A stretch of 64,000 nucleotides of DNA, taken from NCBI RefSeq assembly GCF_963674925.1, contig NZ_OY771647.1, forward strand, positions 759,501 through 823,500. The letters are read 5' to 3'. The position numbers and the translations under genes were made by a program. Of the stretch, positions 8,476 to 17,174 are shown one piece after another (position 1 is the stretch's first letter; every line of letters starts with the position of its first letter). The notes under the pieces are model-generated. The model did not search any database, was not told the DNA's origin, and worked only from the letters and a program-made list of their open reading frames with translations. The stretch is from an uncultured Draconibacterium sp. Its GTDB lineage: Bacteria > Bacteroidota > Bacteroidia > Bacteroidales > Prolixibacteraceae.

Positions 8476-10877
8476 CAGTTTCCCAGATTTAATTCGTCAT
8501 CAGGAACAATTTCCAGATCATCGAGTTCAATATCTTCTTCTTCATCGTAAATATGAAGGAGTGGTTCTTTAAAGGCTTCGGTTGTTGTAAGCCGCTCAAG
8601 ACCCGACAATAACGATGGCAGCAAAATCAGGTTTGATGTTACGGCAACCAACAGTGTTAACGATACCAGGATTCCCATGGCCTGTGTTCCTCCGAAATTG
8701 GAAATGGTAAAAATTCCGAATCCAAAGAACAACACCACCGAAGTATACAACATACTAACACCGGTTTCTTTTAATGCAATTACAACCGATTTTCGAATGT
8801 CCCAGTTAGTCATATTCAGCTCCTGCCGGTACTTGGCCAAAAAGTGAATCGTATTATCAACCGAAATACCAAAAGCGATACTAAATACCAAAATGGTAGA
8901 TGCCTTTATCGGTATACCTGTAAAACCCATTATCGCCGCCGTAAAAATCAGTGGGATAATGTTTGGCGTAAGCGACAGAATCACCATCCTCCACGAAGAG
9001 AACATGATAGCCATAAAAGTGGAAATCAACAAAATAGCCAATCCCAGACTCGAAAAAAGGTTCTTTAATAAATACTGGTTTCCTTTAAACGCAATGATAC
9101 TTGAGCCGGTAACGGTTACATCGTATTTGTCGGAAGTAAATATCGAGTCGATATCGGCATTAAACTGGGTATACAATTCTTCCATTCGTTTGGTGCCCAC
9201 ATCTTTTACCCGGATGCTGATTCGGGTAGTTTGCCGGGTGCTGTCCATAAACGAATGTAACAATCCGGCATTCTCTTCGCCCGTTGCTGCATATTGCAGA
9301 ATAAAGTTTTTTTCGCGGTTATTGGGCACGCTGTAATAGCGCTCGTGACCATTATAAAATGCCTGCTTGGCAAACTTAAGAAGGTTAAGCAAGGAAATTG
9401 ATGCCGACAATTCAGGATATTCGGCCAGGCGTTCTTCCAACTGCTCTATTTTTTGGAAAGTGCTTAACTGCATCACACCCTGTGGTTTTTTGGTGTCGAC
9501 CATAATTTCCAAAGGCATGAGGCCGTTAAAGTTGCGTTCAAAGAATTTCAGATCGACATACACCGGATCATCTTCCGGGATATCATCGAGCATATAACCC
9601 GAGCTTTTCATCAGGGTGATTCCGTAAATGCTTACCACAATAATACCGATGGTAGCAAAATAAACCACCTGCCGGTAATTTTGGGTTATGTGCATCAGTT
9701 TACGGATTATCGATGTCACCATCTTACTATCGAGGTGGCCAACGTGGCGCGATGATGGCGCTCCGATAAAACTGAATATAATTGGAATAAGCAGCAGCGA
9801 AAGAATAAAAAGCCCCAGAATATTCAAGGAGGCGATGATACCAAACTGCCGCAAAATATCACTCTTTACAATAATAAATGTAGCAAATCCAGAAGCTGTG
9901 GTAAGATTGGTTAAAAAGGTAGCGTTACCAATTTTAATAATCACACGCTGCAGCGCCTTAATTTTATTTCCGTGGCTAACGTATTCATGATGAAATTTAT
10001 TCAGCATGTAAATACTGTTCGGAATTCCGATAACGATTAACAAAGGCGGGATCATCCCAGATAACAGGGTAATTTTGTAGCCAAACAGCGACAACATTCC
10101 CATGGCCCAGATAACCCCAACAATTACAATAAGCACCGGAACAAAAACAGCTTTAAACGAACGGAAGAACAGGAATAAAACCACGATACAAATTAGCAGC
10201 GCCAGCACACTGAACATATACAGCTCGCGCTTAATTTTTACCGAGTTCACTACCCTGATGTAGGGGACGCCGGAATAATGCAGTTTTACATCTTCTTTCT
10301 GCTCGAAATTATGGCAAACCTCCTGAATTCCGGCAACCAGGTCTTCGCGCTCCTTGCTTGCCATTTTATCTTTGTTTACCGTAATGGCCAGCAGGTAGGT
10401 GTTGGTTTCGTCGTTATAAACCAGTTTACGGTAGAAAGGCAGCCGCTTAAATTCTGTCACGTATTCATCCAGTTCCTCCTGACTGGTAATCGTATCCGGA
10501 AAGGTATTTACCACTTCAAACCTTTTTTCGTCCTTGTTTTTTTCAAGGTTGTAGGTATTTGATACCGAAAGCAGATTTTCAACGCCGTCCACCTTTTTCA
10601 AATCGTTGCACAGCGATTTCCATGCATTAAAATGATCGAGACGAAAAAAATTGGTGTCCTGCACTCCAACAATGATCAGGTTCCCCTCCTGACCAAATAT
10701 TTTTACAAAATTCTGGTAATCTTTATAGGCTTGATCTTTCTTTGGCAGCAATGAAGCGTACTCATACGACATCTCCACTTTTCGGGCATGATATCCCAAA
10801 AAAATAGTAATAACAGCCAAAACTGAAAGAAAGAGGATTCGATTCCTAAGGATTAGTCTGGATAGTTTAATCCACAT
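8475..10877 (-). CDS. RND/MMPL family exporter
   Basis: The 800-residue membrane protein has the RND/MMPL plan: one N-terminal helix (LFLSVLAVITIFLGYH), a periplasmic domain (about 40-215), five helices (about 215-375), a linker, another helix (about 405), a second periplasmic domain (420-610), and a final five-helix bundle (615-755) with a hydrophilic acidic tail. The first bundle contains GMIPPLLIVIGIPNSIYMLNKFHHE and the second ILVFSIAFGISVDNTIHFLAKYR, the paired sterol-sensing-like segments of this group. Such proteins move hydrophobic molecules, for example hopanoids or lipids, out of the inner membrane. Co-translation with a polyprenyl synthase hints at an isoprenoid cargo, but this is inference. 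Confidence 0.88.
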   Translation of the reverse strand: MWIKLSRLILRNRILFLSVLAVITIFLGYHARKVEMSYEYASLLPKKDQAYKDYQNFVKIFGQEGNLIIVGVQDTNFFRLDHFNAWKSLCNDLKKVDGVENLLSVSNTYNLEKNKDEKRFEVVNTFPDTITSQEELDEYVTEFKRLPFYRKLVYNDETNTYLLAITVNKDKMASKEREDLVAGIQEVCHNFEQKEDVKLHYSGVPYIRVVNSVKIKRELYMFSVLALLICIVVLFLFFRSFKAVFVPVLIVIVGVIWAMGMLSLFGYKITLLSGMIPPLLIVIGIPNSIYMLNKFHHEYVSHGNKIKALQRVIIKIGNATFLTNLTTASGFATFIIVKSDILRQFGIIASLNILGLFILSLLLIPIIFSFIGAPSSRHVGHLDSKMVTSIIRKLMHITQNYRQVVYFATIGIIVVSIYGITLMKSSGYMLDDIPEDDPVYVDLKFFERNFNGLMPLEIMVDTKKPQGVMQLSTFQKIEQLEERLAEYPELSASISLLNLLKFAKQAFYNGHERYYSVPNNREKNFILQYAATGEENAGLLHSFMDSTRQTTRISIRVKDVGTKRMEELYTQFNADIDSIFTSDKYDVTVTGSSIIAFKGNQYLLKNLFSSLGLAILLISTFMAIMFSSWRMVILSLTPNIIPLIFTAAIMGFTGIPIKASTILVFSIAFGISVDNTIHFLAKYRQELNMTNWDIRKSVVIALKETGVSMLYTSVVLFFGFGIFTISNFGGTQAMGILVSLTLLVAVTSNLILLPSLLSGLERLTTTEAFKEPLLHIYDEEEDIELDDLEIVPDDELNLGN

Positions 10878-10973
10878 GTCTAAATTTCTAAATAAGCGAC
10901 GAAAGTATACAAATTCCTGAGTTTTGAGAAATGCTTCAATCCAAGGTTAAGCGAATTTAAAACTTTTTAAAAT

Positions 10974-12335
10974 TCATCTTTCTATTTCAGAAATAGCAAT
11001 AAGACTTTCGACTGTTCGGAATAAAAGGTACCCGTCGGCAATGGCCGGTGTCGACATCACCTTCTGTTCCAATTTATTTGTCGCTAAAAGTTCATATTCC
11101 GGCCCGGCTTTTACCGAATACACATTACCATCGTTATCAGCAATATACACCACTCCATCAGCGGCCACCGGCGATGATGTATAACTGTTACCTTCCCCAA
11201 CTTTTTCCGAATACATCTCCTCCCCGGTTTCAGCATTGTAGCAGGTCATCCTCCCGTTCCAACGCGCATTGTAGAGGTAACCACCATACAACAACATGGT
11301 TCCCATGTACGATCCGCCACGTAGTTTTGCCCATTTTACAAATTCATTCGAGGTCGCTCTTTCTTCTAAAGTAATATCGCCCACCGCATTTTTCTGAATG
11401 GCATAAATCGGCGAAACTTTTCCGTGGGCACTGTTAAAATAAATGTAATCGTTGCCAATTACCGGCGACGGAACCGGAATATCGCCTCCTCCGGCCATTC
11501 GCCATATTTCTTCACCGGTTTTAAAATCGTATCCTCCCCGGTGTTTATATCCATTCACCACAACAATGTCCTTTTCGCCATCAGAATAAATATTTGGAGT
11601 TGACCAGCCGGGATATTCGTCGCGATTTTGTTTCCAAAGCTCTTTACCACTTTTTATATCGTAAGCAGCTACAAAAGAATTTTCCTGAACATCGCACTGA
11701 ATAATTACAACGTTTTTATGAATCAACGGTGAACTTGAAAATTCCCATTCGGCTTCCTTCACCAAAAAGAAGGACGATTTTAACACTCCAAAATCCTTCG
11801 ACCACTGGAGGTTTCCATTCATATCGTAACAATACAAGCCTTCCGATCCGAAAAAGGCCACCACAAATTCTCCGTTTGTTGCCGGCGTGCAATTGGCATG
11901 CGACGACATGGGATGACGTTTTTGCTCGGGAATACCAGTATAAGAGGTTCTATCCCACTCGATCTCTCCCGAATGTTTATCCACACAATACACCCGCCAA
12001 TAATGCATAGAACTATCTGGCACCGAACCTATCGAACCGTAAATGCCGGTTTTTACATCGTCCTCATCTTGTTCACTAACTGCTGTGGTTACAAAAATCT
12101 TATCGCCCCAAACAACCGGGCACGAATGCCCCAGGCCGGGAATGGCGGTTTGCCAGGCAATATTTTTATGGGTAGCGGCATCCCAGGTTTCGGGCAGGTT
12201 GACATTATCGAGATAGCCGGAAATAGAATTTCCACGGTACATACTCCACTGCCGCGAAGGATCGATTTGCTGCGCGCACACTGATAAATACAAAATTGCT
12301 GAGAATAAGGTGAGAAACGATTTGAATTTCAACAT
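10974..12335 (-). CDS. Secreted PQQ-like beta-propeller protein
   Basis: After a Sec signal peptide (MLKFKSFLTLFSAILYLSVCAQ) come repeated blades of the PQQ/BamB type: WSMYRGNSISGY, VDKHSGEIEWDR, YDMNGNLQWSKD, YDIKSGKELWKQ, YDFKTGEEIWRM and YNAETGEEMYSE. The single 453-residue chain fits one complete propeller. No catalytic residues of quinoprotein dehydrogenases are evident, so it may bind or scaffold rather than oxidise. It is monocistronic and diverges from the next propeller gene. Confidence 0.85.
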   Translation of the reverse strand: MLKFKSFLTLFSAILYLSVCAQQIDPSRQWSMYRGNSISGYLDNVNLPETWDAATHKNIAWQTAIPGLGHSCPVVWGDKIFVTTAVSEQDEDDVKTGIYGSIGSVPDSSMHYWRVYCVDKHSGEIEWDRTSYTGIPEQKRHPMSSHANCTPATNGEFVVAFFGSEGLYCYDMNGNLQWSKDFGVLKSSFFLVKEAEWEFSSSPLIHKNVVIIQCDVQENSFVAAYDIKSGKELWKQNRDEYPGWSTPNIYSDGEKDIVVVNGYKHRGGYDFKTGEEIWRMAGGGDIPVPSPVIGNDYIYFNSAHGKVSPIYAIQKNAVGDITLEERATSNEFVKWAKLRGGSYMGTMLLYGGYLYNARWNGRMTCYNAETGEEMYSEKVGEGNSYTSSPVAADGVVYIADNDGNVYSVKAGPEYELLATNKLEQKVMSTPAIADGYLLFRTVESLIAISEIER

Positions 12336-12615
12336 GTAAATAGATTTTGCTTTTGCTAATTTAGTGAAAGTTGATCGTTCTCAAAACTCTGATTTTTAAT
12401 TTTTCAGACGTACATTTTAAATCTCTACGAACCGGGAAGCAATTTTTCATTTCCAACCGAAAAGAAAATACATAATCACTTGTGGATAATCTGCTGAAAC
12501 CCATACTCTGCATTTTGGGTATAAAGACATGAAACTGAAATATAGAAAAACGAGCTACCCATTGTTTGCACGCAATTGATGAATTCTGATTTAAAACCAA
12601 TCGACAACTAATAAC

Positions 12616-13797
12616 ATGCAAAAAACATTGATTTACACCATCGTTTTTTACTTTGCCGCCCACGTATCAGCAATTGCGCAAATACCCGAAGCCCAGTGGC
12701 AAAAACAATCGGGTGCCAGGGGCTGCGACTTTTATACCGATATAATTGAAGATGCCAACAAAGGTTACGCGGTTACAGGTGCAATAAAAGTTTCAGGACA
12801 CTCCTTCGATTTTCAGCTGATTCGTTTTGACGAAAATGGCGATACACTTTGGACAAAAACCATTGGAACAGAAAAAAAGGAAATTCCGAAACGCCTTACA
12901 CAGCTCACCGATAAAAGCTATGTTTTACTGGGGACATCTTTCGAGGGTGAAACGCAAAGTTGCCTTTTGATACGGCTGGATGAAAACGGAACAAAATTAT
13001 GGGAAAAGACATTAGATGCGGAATACCTGTCGGTTGAAGATATAATTTCGCTGGCCGAAAACCGATTTGCCATTGCCGGCTCGAAAAGTGAAAACCCCGA
13101 TGATCCTAAAATTTTAATGGCCATACTGAATGAAAATGGTGAGATAACTATGGAACGATTATTCATGACCAACATGTCGGGATGTGGCCGGGCGATAAAA
13201 AAACTTCCTGACAGCGATTTTGCCCTCGCAGCACAGGTTAGCGAAACCGGCAAAAACAATTGCGACATTGTTGCCATACGCATTAGTTATACAGGAAAAG
13301 CAAAATGGTATTCGTGGATTAAAACGCCCGACCAGAAAGTATGGCCCGAGTGTATTTGCTGCTCGCCCGACAGTGCTTTTATGATTGTTGGCTGGAATGG
13401 AAAATGTTTAAATGACATCAACTCCGCCGATCCTATTTTTGATTACGACCTGGTTTTAAACAAAATAGACGCAAGCGGCGAAATTTTGTGGACAAAAAGT
13501 GTAGACCGCGAAGGTTCGGAAGGCGGGAATGCCCTTACCATTCGCCCCGACGGCACTTTTATAGTTGCCGGAATAAAAGCTACATCGTTCCTTGGGAAAG
13601 TTGGTCCGTGGTTATTAAATATCGATCCGGATGGCAATGAGTTAAACGAAAAACTACTTAACCTGCATTTTAATAACGATAATGCTTCACGAATTATAAA
13701 CAGCTCCGATGGTGGTTTTGTAGTTATTGGCCCTGGACCCCAAGATGAAACAAACACCAGAAGCGATGGCTGGATAATAAAATTTGGCGCTTTGTAA
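12616..13797 (+). CDS. Secreted repeat protein, probable beta-propeller, unknown function
   Basis: The 393-residue protein begins with a hydrophobic signal (about residues 1-22, ending AIAQ). About six repeats of 50-60 residues follow, each containing a strand with an internal DENG or similar turn and then LW: RFDENGDTLWTKT, RLDENGTKLWEKT, ILNENGEITMERL, KIDASGEILWTKS and NIDPDGNELNEKL. Intervening blades read GYAVTGA, SYVLLGTS, RFAIAGS and GFVVIGPG. This resembles propellers often found in Bacteroidota secreted proteins. I see no C-terminal sorting domain and no enzymatic motif. The gap upstream (12336-12615) shows no gene or clear promoter. Confidence 0.75.
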   Translation: MQKTLIYTIVFYFAAHVSAIAQIPEAQWQKQSGARGCDFYTDIIEDANKGYAVTGAIKVSGHSFDFQLIRFDENGDTLWTKTIGTEKKEIPKRLTQLTDKSYVLLGTSFEGETQSCLLIRLDENGTKLWEKTLDAEYLSVEDIISLAENRFAIAGSKSENPDDPKILMAILNENGEITMERLFMTNMSGCGRAIKKLPDSDFALAAQVSETGKNNCDIVAIRISYTGKAKWYSWIKTPDQKVWPECICCSPDSAFMIVGWNGKCLNDINSADPIFDYDLVLNKIDASGEILWTKSVDREGSEGGNALTIRPDGTFIVAGIKATSFLGKVGPWLLNIDPDGNELNEKLLNLHFNNDNASRIINSSDGGFVVIGPGPQDETNTRSDGWIIKFGAL

Positions 13798-13835
13798 ATA
13801 GCAACTCTCCCTCCATTATTCTGCATTTAAAATCC

Positions 13836-14765
13836 TTATTTTTCGTTTAAACAACGAATTACCCAGCGAGCATTGTTTTGAACAATCTCTGAGGAATCAT
13901 TTTGCATACTCGTCATTTGTTTTAACACCTCCGGTTTATTCAACCGGGTCAGCGCAATGGCACTTTCAGTGCGAACCAGCCAACTTTTATTTTTTAGCGC
14001 CTCGCAAAAAAAAGGTATGTAAGCTGAGTTGAATCGCTGCGCTAACACATAAACGATTCGCCACTGTACTTCGTCATTTACTCCGGGCAAACGATAAACC
14101 GAAATCAGGGGCCCAGCTGTAAAAGATGAAGCATTAATCAGACTATCCATTGCCAAATTGGCTGTCATCCAGTCTTCTCCCTGCAATGCTTTTAGGTACC
14201 AGTGTGTTGAATTGTCAGGGCGAAGAAGCACCAACTTTTGCAAGGCATTCCGTTGTATATGTCCGTCCTGCGTATGGTAGAGCTCGTAAAAGGCTTTGTA
14301 TGCCATGGCAGTGTCGGCACTCAGCAGCAGGTTGGCAATATTCGATTTGTAAAACTGATTTTCAAACCCAGTGAACAAGTCCCACAATTCATTTTTTACT
14401 TCCGATAAGTCAAAACCCGATAATCCGGCAGTCACCCGGTTTCTGATTTCCGAAGTTTCCTTTTCATCAAGTAGAATTTCAAGTGCAGGCTCCACCCATC
14501 GCTCCGAATGAATCGAATTAAGAGTTGTAATCAGAATCCTTCTGTTCCATTGACTCAGACTTGTATCTCTGGCATTTTCAATTAATTTCGGCACAGCAGG
14601 TTCTCCAATTTTTATTAACGGCTCAGCATAATTGTTCCACTCCCTTCCGGCCGTTCTCATTTTATTTACCAGCGAATCAATTTCTGATTGTTGGCTTTGC
14701 GCCTCGATATTCAGAGAAAAAATCAGTAGAACCACAGATATTATTGTTGTTATAATGTATTTCAT
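13836..14765 (-). CDS. Exported HEAT-repeat-like protein
   Basis: The true start is taken at 14765 (MKYIITTIISVVLLIF), which gives a clean signal peptide ending NIEAQS; the frame is open further upstream inside the preceding gene. The rest is a series of paired helices with HEAT/PBS-like character: IGEPAVPKLIENARD, WVEPALEILLDEKETSEIRNRV, and near the end KSWLVRTESAIALTRLNKPEVLKQM and SSEIVQNNARWVIR. Such proteins are protein-binding scaffolds. It begins one base after the preceding stop, as the third gene of an operon with the exported PCMT and an unknown protein. Confidence 0.75.
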   Translation of the reverse strand: MKYIITTIISVVLLIFSLNIEAQSQQSEIDSLVNKMRTAGREWNNYAEPLIKIGEPAVPKLIENARDTSLSQWNRRILITTLNSIHSERWVEPALEILLDEKETSEIRNRVTAGLSGFDLSEVKNELWDLFTGFENQFYKSNIANLLLSADTAMAYKAFYELYHTQDGHIQRNALQKLVLLRPDNSTHWYLKALQGEDWMTANLAMDSLINASSFTAGPLISVYRLPGVNDEVQWRIVYVLAQRFNSAYIPFFCEALKNKSWLVRTESAIALTRLNKPEVLKQMTSMQNDSSEIVQNNARWVIRCLNEK

Positions 14766-14766
14766 T

Positions 14767-15774
14767 CTACTCGGGATTTTCGGTGAAGTGAGTAACAAAA
14801 TAACTGTATAAATCACCGTTGACAATCTGGTGAAGTTCTTCAATCGATTTAAAACCAAACAGAGCTGCTACGGTTACCGGATCGACCCGGTATTCGTTGT
14901 GTCCTTCGTAAAATCCGTAACGGTTAATGTAAAACAATACCATCTCTCCGGTGTGCAAATAAGAAAGTTCTTTCTTGAGCTGTTTCATTTGGTCGGCCGG
15001 TAAGTGCATATATTTTTCTTCCAAAAACCTCTGTTCTTCAACAGAAAGTTCCCGCCATAATTCCAGATGACCTGTTCCAAGAATCTCGTCGTTAAAAATT
15101 GATTCCTGCCAGCCTCTGCTGCCCTGAACTTTAAATCGTATCTCGTATTTGTTGTAAAAAAAGGATGTCAATTGCAGACGGGAATCTTGCTCTTTTTCTG
15201 AATTATATTGTTCCAGATAGTGCATGGCATTCCAGAAATGAAAGAGAGGTCGAGCTACATCGGGATGCGTAAGCCCAAGTTTTTCCACCGTTTGGTTATC
15301 GGCCCAAATCACTGACATTATAGTTTCATCGGCTGCTACAAAACCAACACCCGACGATCCCCATGGCCGCGCATCAACGGTGATTTTTGCCACTGATAAT
15401 CCGGTAATCGTTTTTGCATCTGCCAATTCTTCAGTAGTATGAACTCCGGTTCTGGCAAAGTGAGGGAAATTTTCGCCATCGGCTTTTAGCTGGTTGCCCT
15501 TTCCATATAAACCTTGTCTGTAATCAAAAATTTCTCCGTTTTCAACCGTCACATCAATCCAGGTATATTTGTTTTCAGCAGTTTTAAACAGCACAAATTC
15601 GCGGTTGCCATACGAAACAACAGGCGAAGGTAGGTCCGGCTTTTCGCTTGTACAGGCCGGGGTTTTGATCAATATTTCGGAGCTAACTACCGGAAGTTGG
15701 TGATTATAAATATCCTGGGCATGCAAAAAATAACACACCAGCAATAGTACTATGGTTAGAATGGTTTTTGGCAT
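14767..15774 (-). CDS. Secreted protein of unknown function
   Basis: This 335-residue protein has a signal peptide (MPKTILTIVLLLVCYFLHAQ) and no family that I recognise. A middle segment (about 100-160) has RTGVHTTEEL and TVDARPWGSSGVGFVAADETIMSVIWADN. The second half is mainly charged helix with aromatic residues: LTHPDVARPLFHFWNAMH, then LPADQMKQLKKELSYLHTGEMVLFY. It is the middle gene of an operon, 23 bases after the exported PCMT and one base before the HEAT-like protein, which suggests a shared envelope role. Confidence 0.7.
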   Translation of the reverse strand: MPKTILTIVLLLVCYFLHAQDIYNHQLPVVSSEILIKTPACTSEKPDLPSPVVSYGNREFVLFKTAENKYTWIDVTVENGEIFDYRQGLYGKGNQLKADGENFPHFARTGVHTTEELADAKTITGLSVAKITVDARPWGSSGVGFVAADETIMSVIWADNQTVEKLGLTHPDVARPLFHFWNAMHYLEQYNSEKEQDSRLQLTSFFYNKYEIRFKVQGSRGWQESIFNDEILGTGHLELWRELSVEEQRFLEEKYMHLPADQMKQLKKELSYLHTGEMVLFYINRYGFYEGHNEYRVDPVTVAALFGFKSIEELHQIVNGDLYSYFVTHFTENPE

Positions 15775-15797
15775 TTTTATAATTTAAATTTCTCCAA

Positions 15798-16502
15798 TCA
15801 ATACTTCCCTCCATCCTCATCCAGCATAGGCACAAAACGCACTGGCAACACCTCTTTTTTCCTGATCTTTCCATTCCTTTTTTGCAGCAGAACAAGCTTT
15901 TGGATGTTCCCGGCTCCAACCGGAATGATCATCCGGCCACCTTCAGCCAGCTGCTCTTGCAAAGGTTCGGGTACATGCGACGGCGAACAGCTTACAAGTA
16001 TGGCATCGAAAGGCGCTTTTTCGGGCCAGCCGAGGTAACCATCGCCAACTTTACAGTAGATATTATTGTATTCCAGTTTTCGGAAAACTTTTGTTGCCGA
16101 TTTGTTTAATTCTTCAAAAAGTTCGATGGTAAAAACAGAATCGCACAATTGAGCTAAAATAGCTGCCTGGTAGCCCGATCCGGTTCCAACCTCCAAAACA
16201 CGGTCTGATGGTTTAAGGTCCAGAACCTCGGTCATGTAAGCTACAATATAAGGTTGCGAAATGGTTTGCCCTTCATCTATAGGTAATGGAGAGTCGGCAT
16301 AAGCCCACTTTATATACTCGGGTATAACAAATTCATGCCGCGGAACCTGTTGAAATGCTGCCAAAACCGCCTCGTTGCTAATTCCCCGGTTTTTAAGCTG
16401 CAATTCCACCATTTTCCGGCGCTCGTTAAAAAATGCATCGTTTTGCGAACTACTTACCATTGGTACAAACACTAGTAGTATGGCTATTAAAATTCTGAAC
16501 AT
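15798..16502 (-). CDS. pcm: Protein-L-isoaspartate O-methyltransferase with signal peptide
   Basis: PCMT transfers a methyl group from SAM to isoaspartyl residues and so starts repair of damaged proteins. The core is clear: VPRHEFV, PLPIDEGQTISQPYIVAYMTE, the SAM loop LEVGTGSGYQAAILA (about residues 100-114) and DAILVSCSPSHVPEPLQEQLAEGGRMIIPVG. The unusual part is an N-terminal Sec-type signal (MFRILIAILLVFVPMVSSSQ), which predicts export. It leads an operon with two other exported proteins. A cytoplasmic role would require a later start, and no good internal start precedes the conserved region. Confidence 0.9.
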   Translation of the reverse strand: MFRILIAILLVFVPMVSSSQNDAFFNERRKMVELQLKNRGISNEAVLAAFQQVPRHEFVIPEYIKWAYADSPLPIDEGQTISQPYIVAYMTEVLDLKPSDRVLEVGTGSGYQAAILAQLCDSVFTIELFEELNKSATKVFRKLEYNNIYCKVGDGYLGWPEKAPFDAILVSCSPSHVPEPLQEQLAEGGRMIIPVGAGNIQKLVLLQKRNGKIRKKEVLPVRFVPMLDEDGGKY

Positions 16503-16723
16503 ATCAGTGACCTACTAAACCCTGGATTTATAACGATGATTACTCGATTAAGGTTACTCATGTCATTTCCCTTGAGAATTCGATAATTGTTTAAAAGCAA
16601 ACGAGTTAAAAGATTGTAAAATAATGGCTTGCTTCTCATATTCTGCAGATGGCAAATAATGCGGTTCTAATAGTTTTCTTAACTTAGCCATCAACAAAAA
16701 CCGAGAGATAAAAACCTAAGGCC

Positions 16724-17152
16724 TTGAAATTTAGTACAAGAACTCGATATGGGTTAAGAGCTATCCTTGAAATAGCCCAGAGCGATCCCGAAATCGGAAT
16801 CTATCAGAAAGATATTTCTGCTAATCAGAACATTTCGTACAAGTACCTCGATCACATTATTAATTCGCTAAAAGTTGCAGGTTTAGTAAGCAAAGCCGGC
16901 GGAAGACGTAGTGGCTACATTTTAACCCGTAAACCCGAGGGAATTACGGTTTACGACATTCATAATGCATTTGAGCCCGGCATTTGCGTAGTCGACTGCC
17001 TCTCGCACAACTATACCTGCAAACGAAAGGAAACTTGTTCATCGCACGGATTTTGGGGTGAACTGAACAACCAAATCATTGCTTACCTGAAGGCAACAAC
17101 AATTGCCGACCTGATGAACAAGCAGGCAATACTCGATGATATTGTTAGCTAA
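16724..17152 (+). CDS. Rrf2 family transcriptional regulator
   Basis: The protein begins MKFSTRTRYGLRAILEIA, the normal Rrf2 N-terminus, so translation must start at the TTG codon at 16724. A winged HTH follows: QKDISANQNISYKYLDHIINSLKVAGLV and the wing AGGRRSGYIL. Near residue 90 there is a Cys cluster, CVVDCLSHNYTCKRKETC, in the region where IscR/NsrR-like members hold a [2Fe-2S] cluster, so it may sense iron-sulfur status or a redox signal. The next gene is convergent and the divergent pcm operon lies 221 bases upstream, so the target is not evident from context. Confidence 0.88.
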   Translation: MKFSTRTRYGLRAILEIAQSDPEIGIYQKDISANQNISYKYLDHIINSLKVAGLVSKAGGRRSGYILTRKPEGITVYDIHNAFEPGICVVDCLSHNYTCKRKETCSSHGFWGELNNQIIAYLKATTIADLMNKQAILDDIVS

Positions 17153-17174
17153 AACAAACTGCTTAAGTTCAGTC

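Noticed and set aside
12361..12663. A 100-codon minus-strand frame before the 12616 gene
   Set aside because: It overlaps the start of a well-supported signal-peptide gene on the other strand, has no recognisable domain, and reads like random coding.
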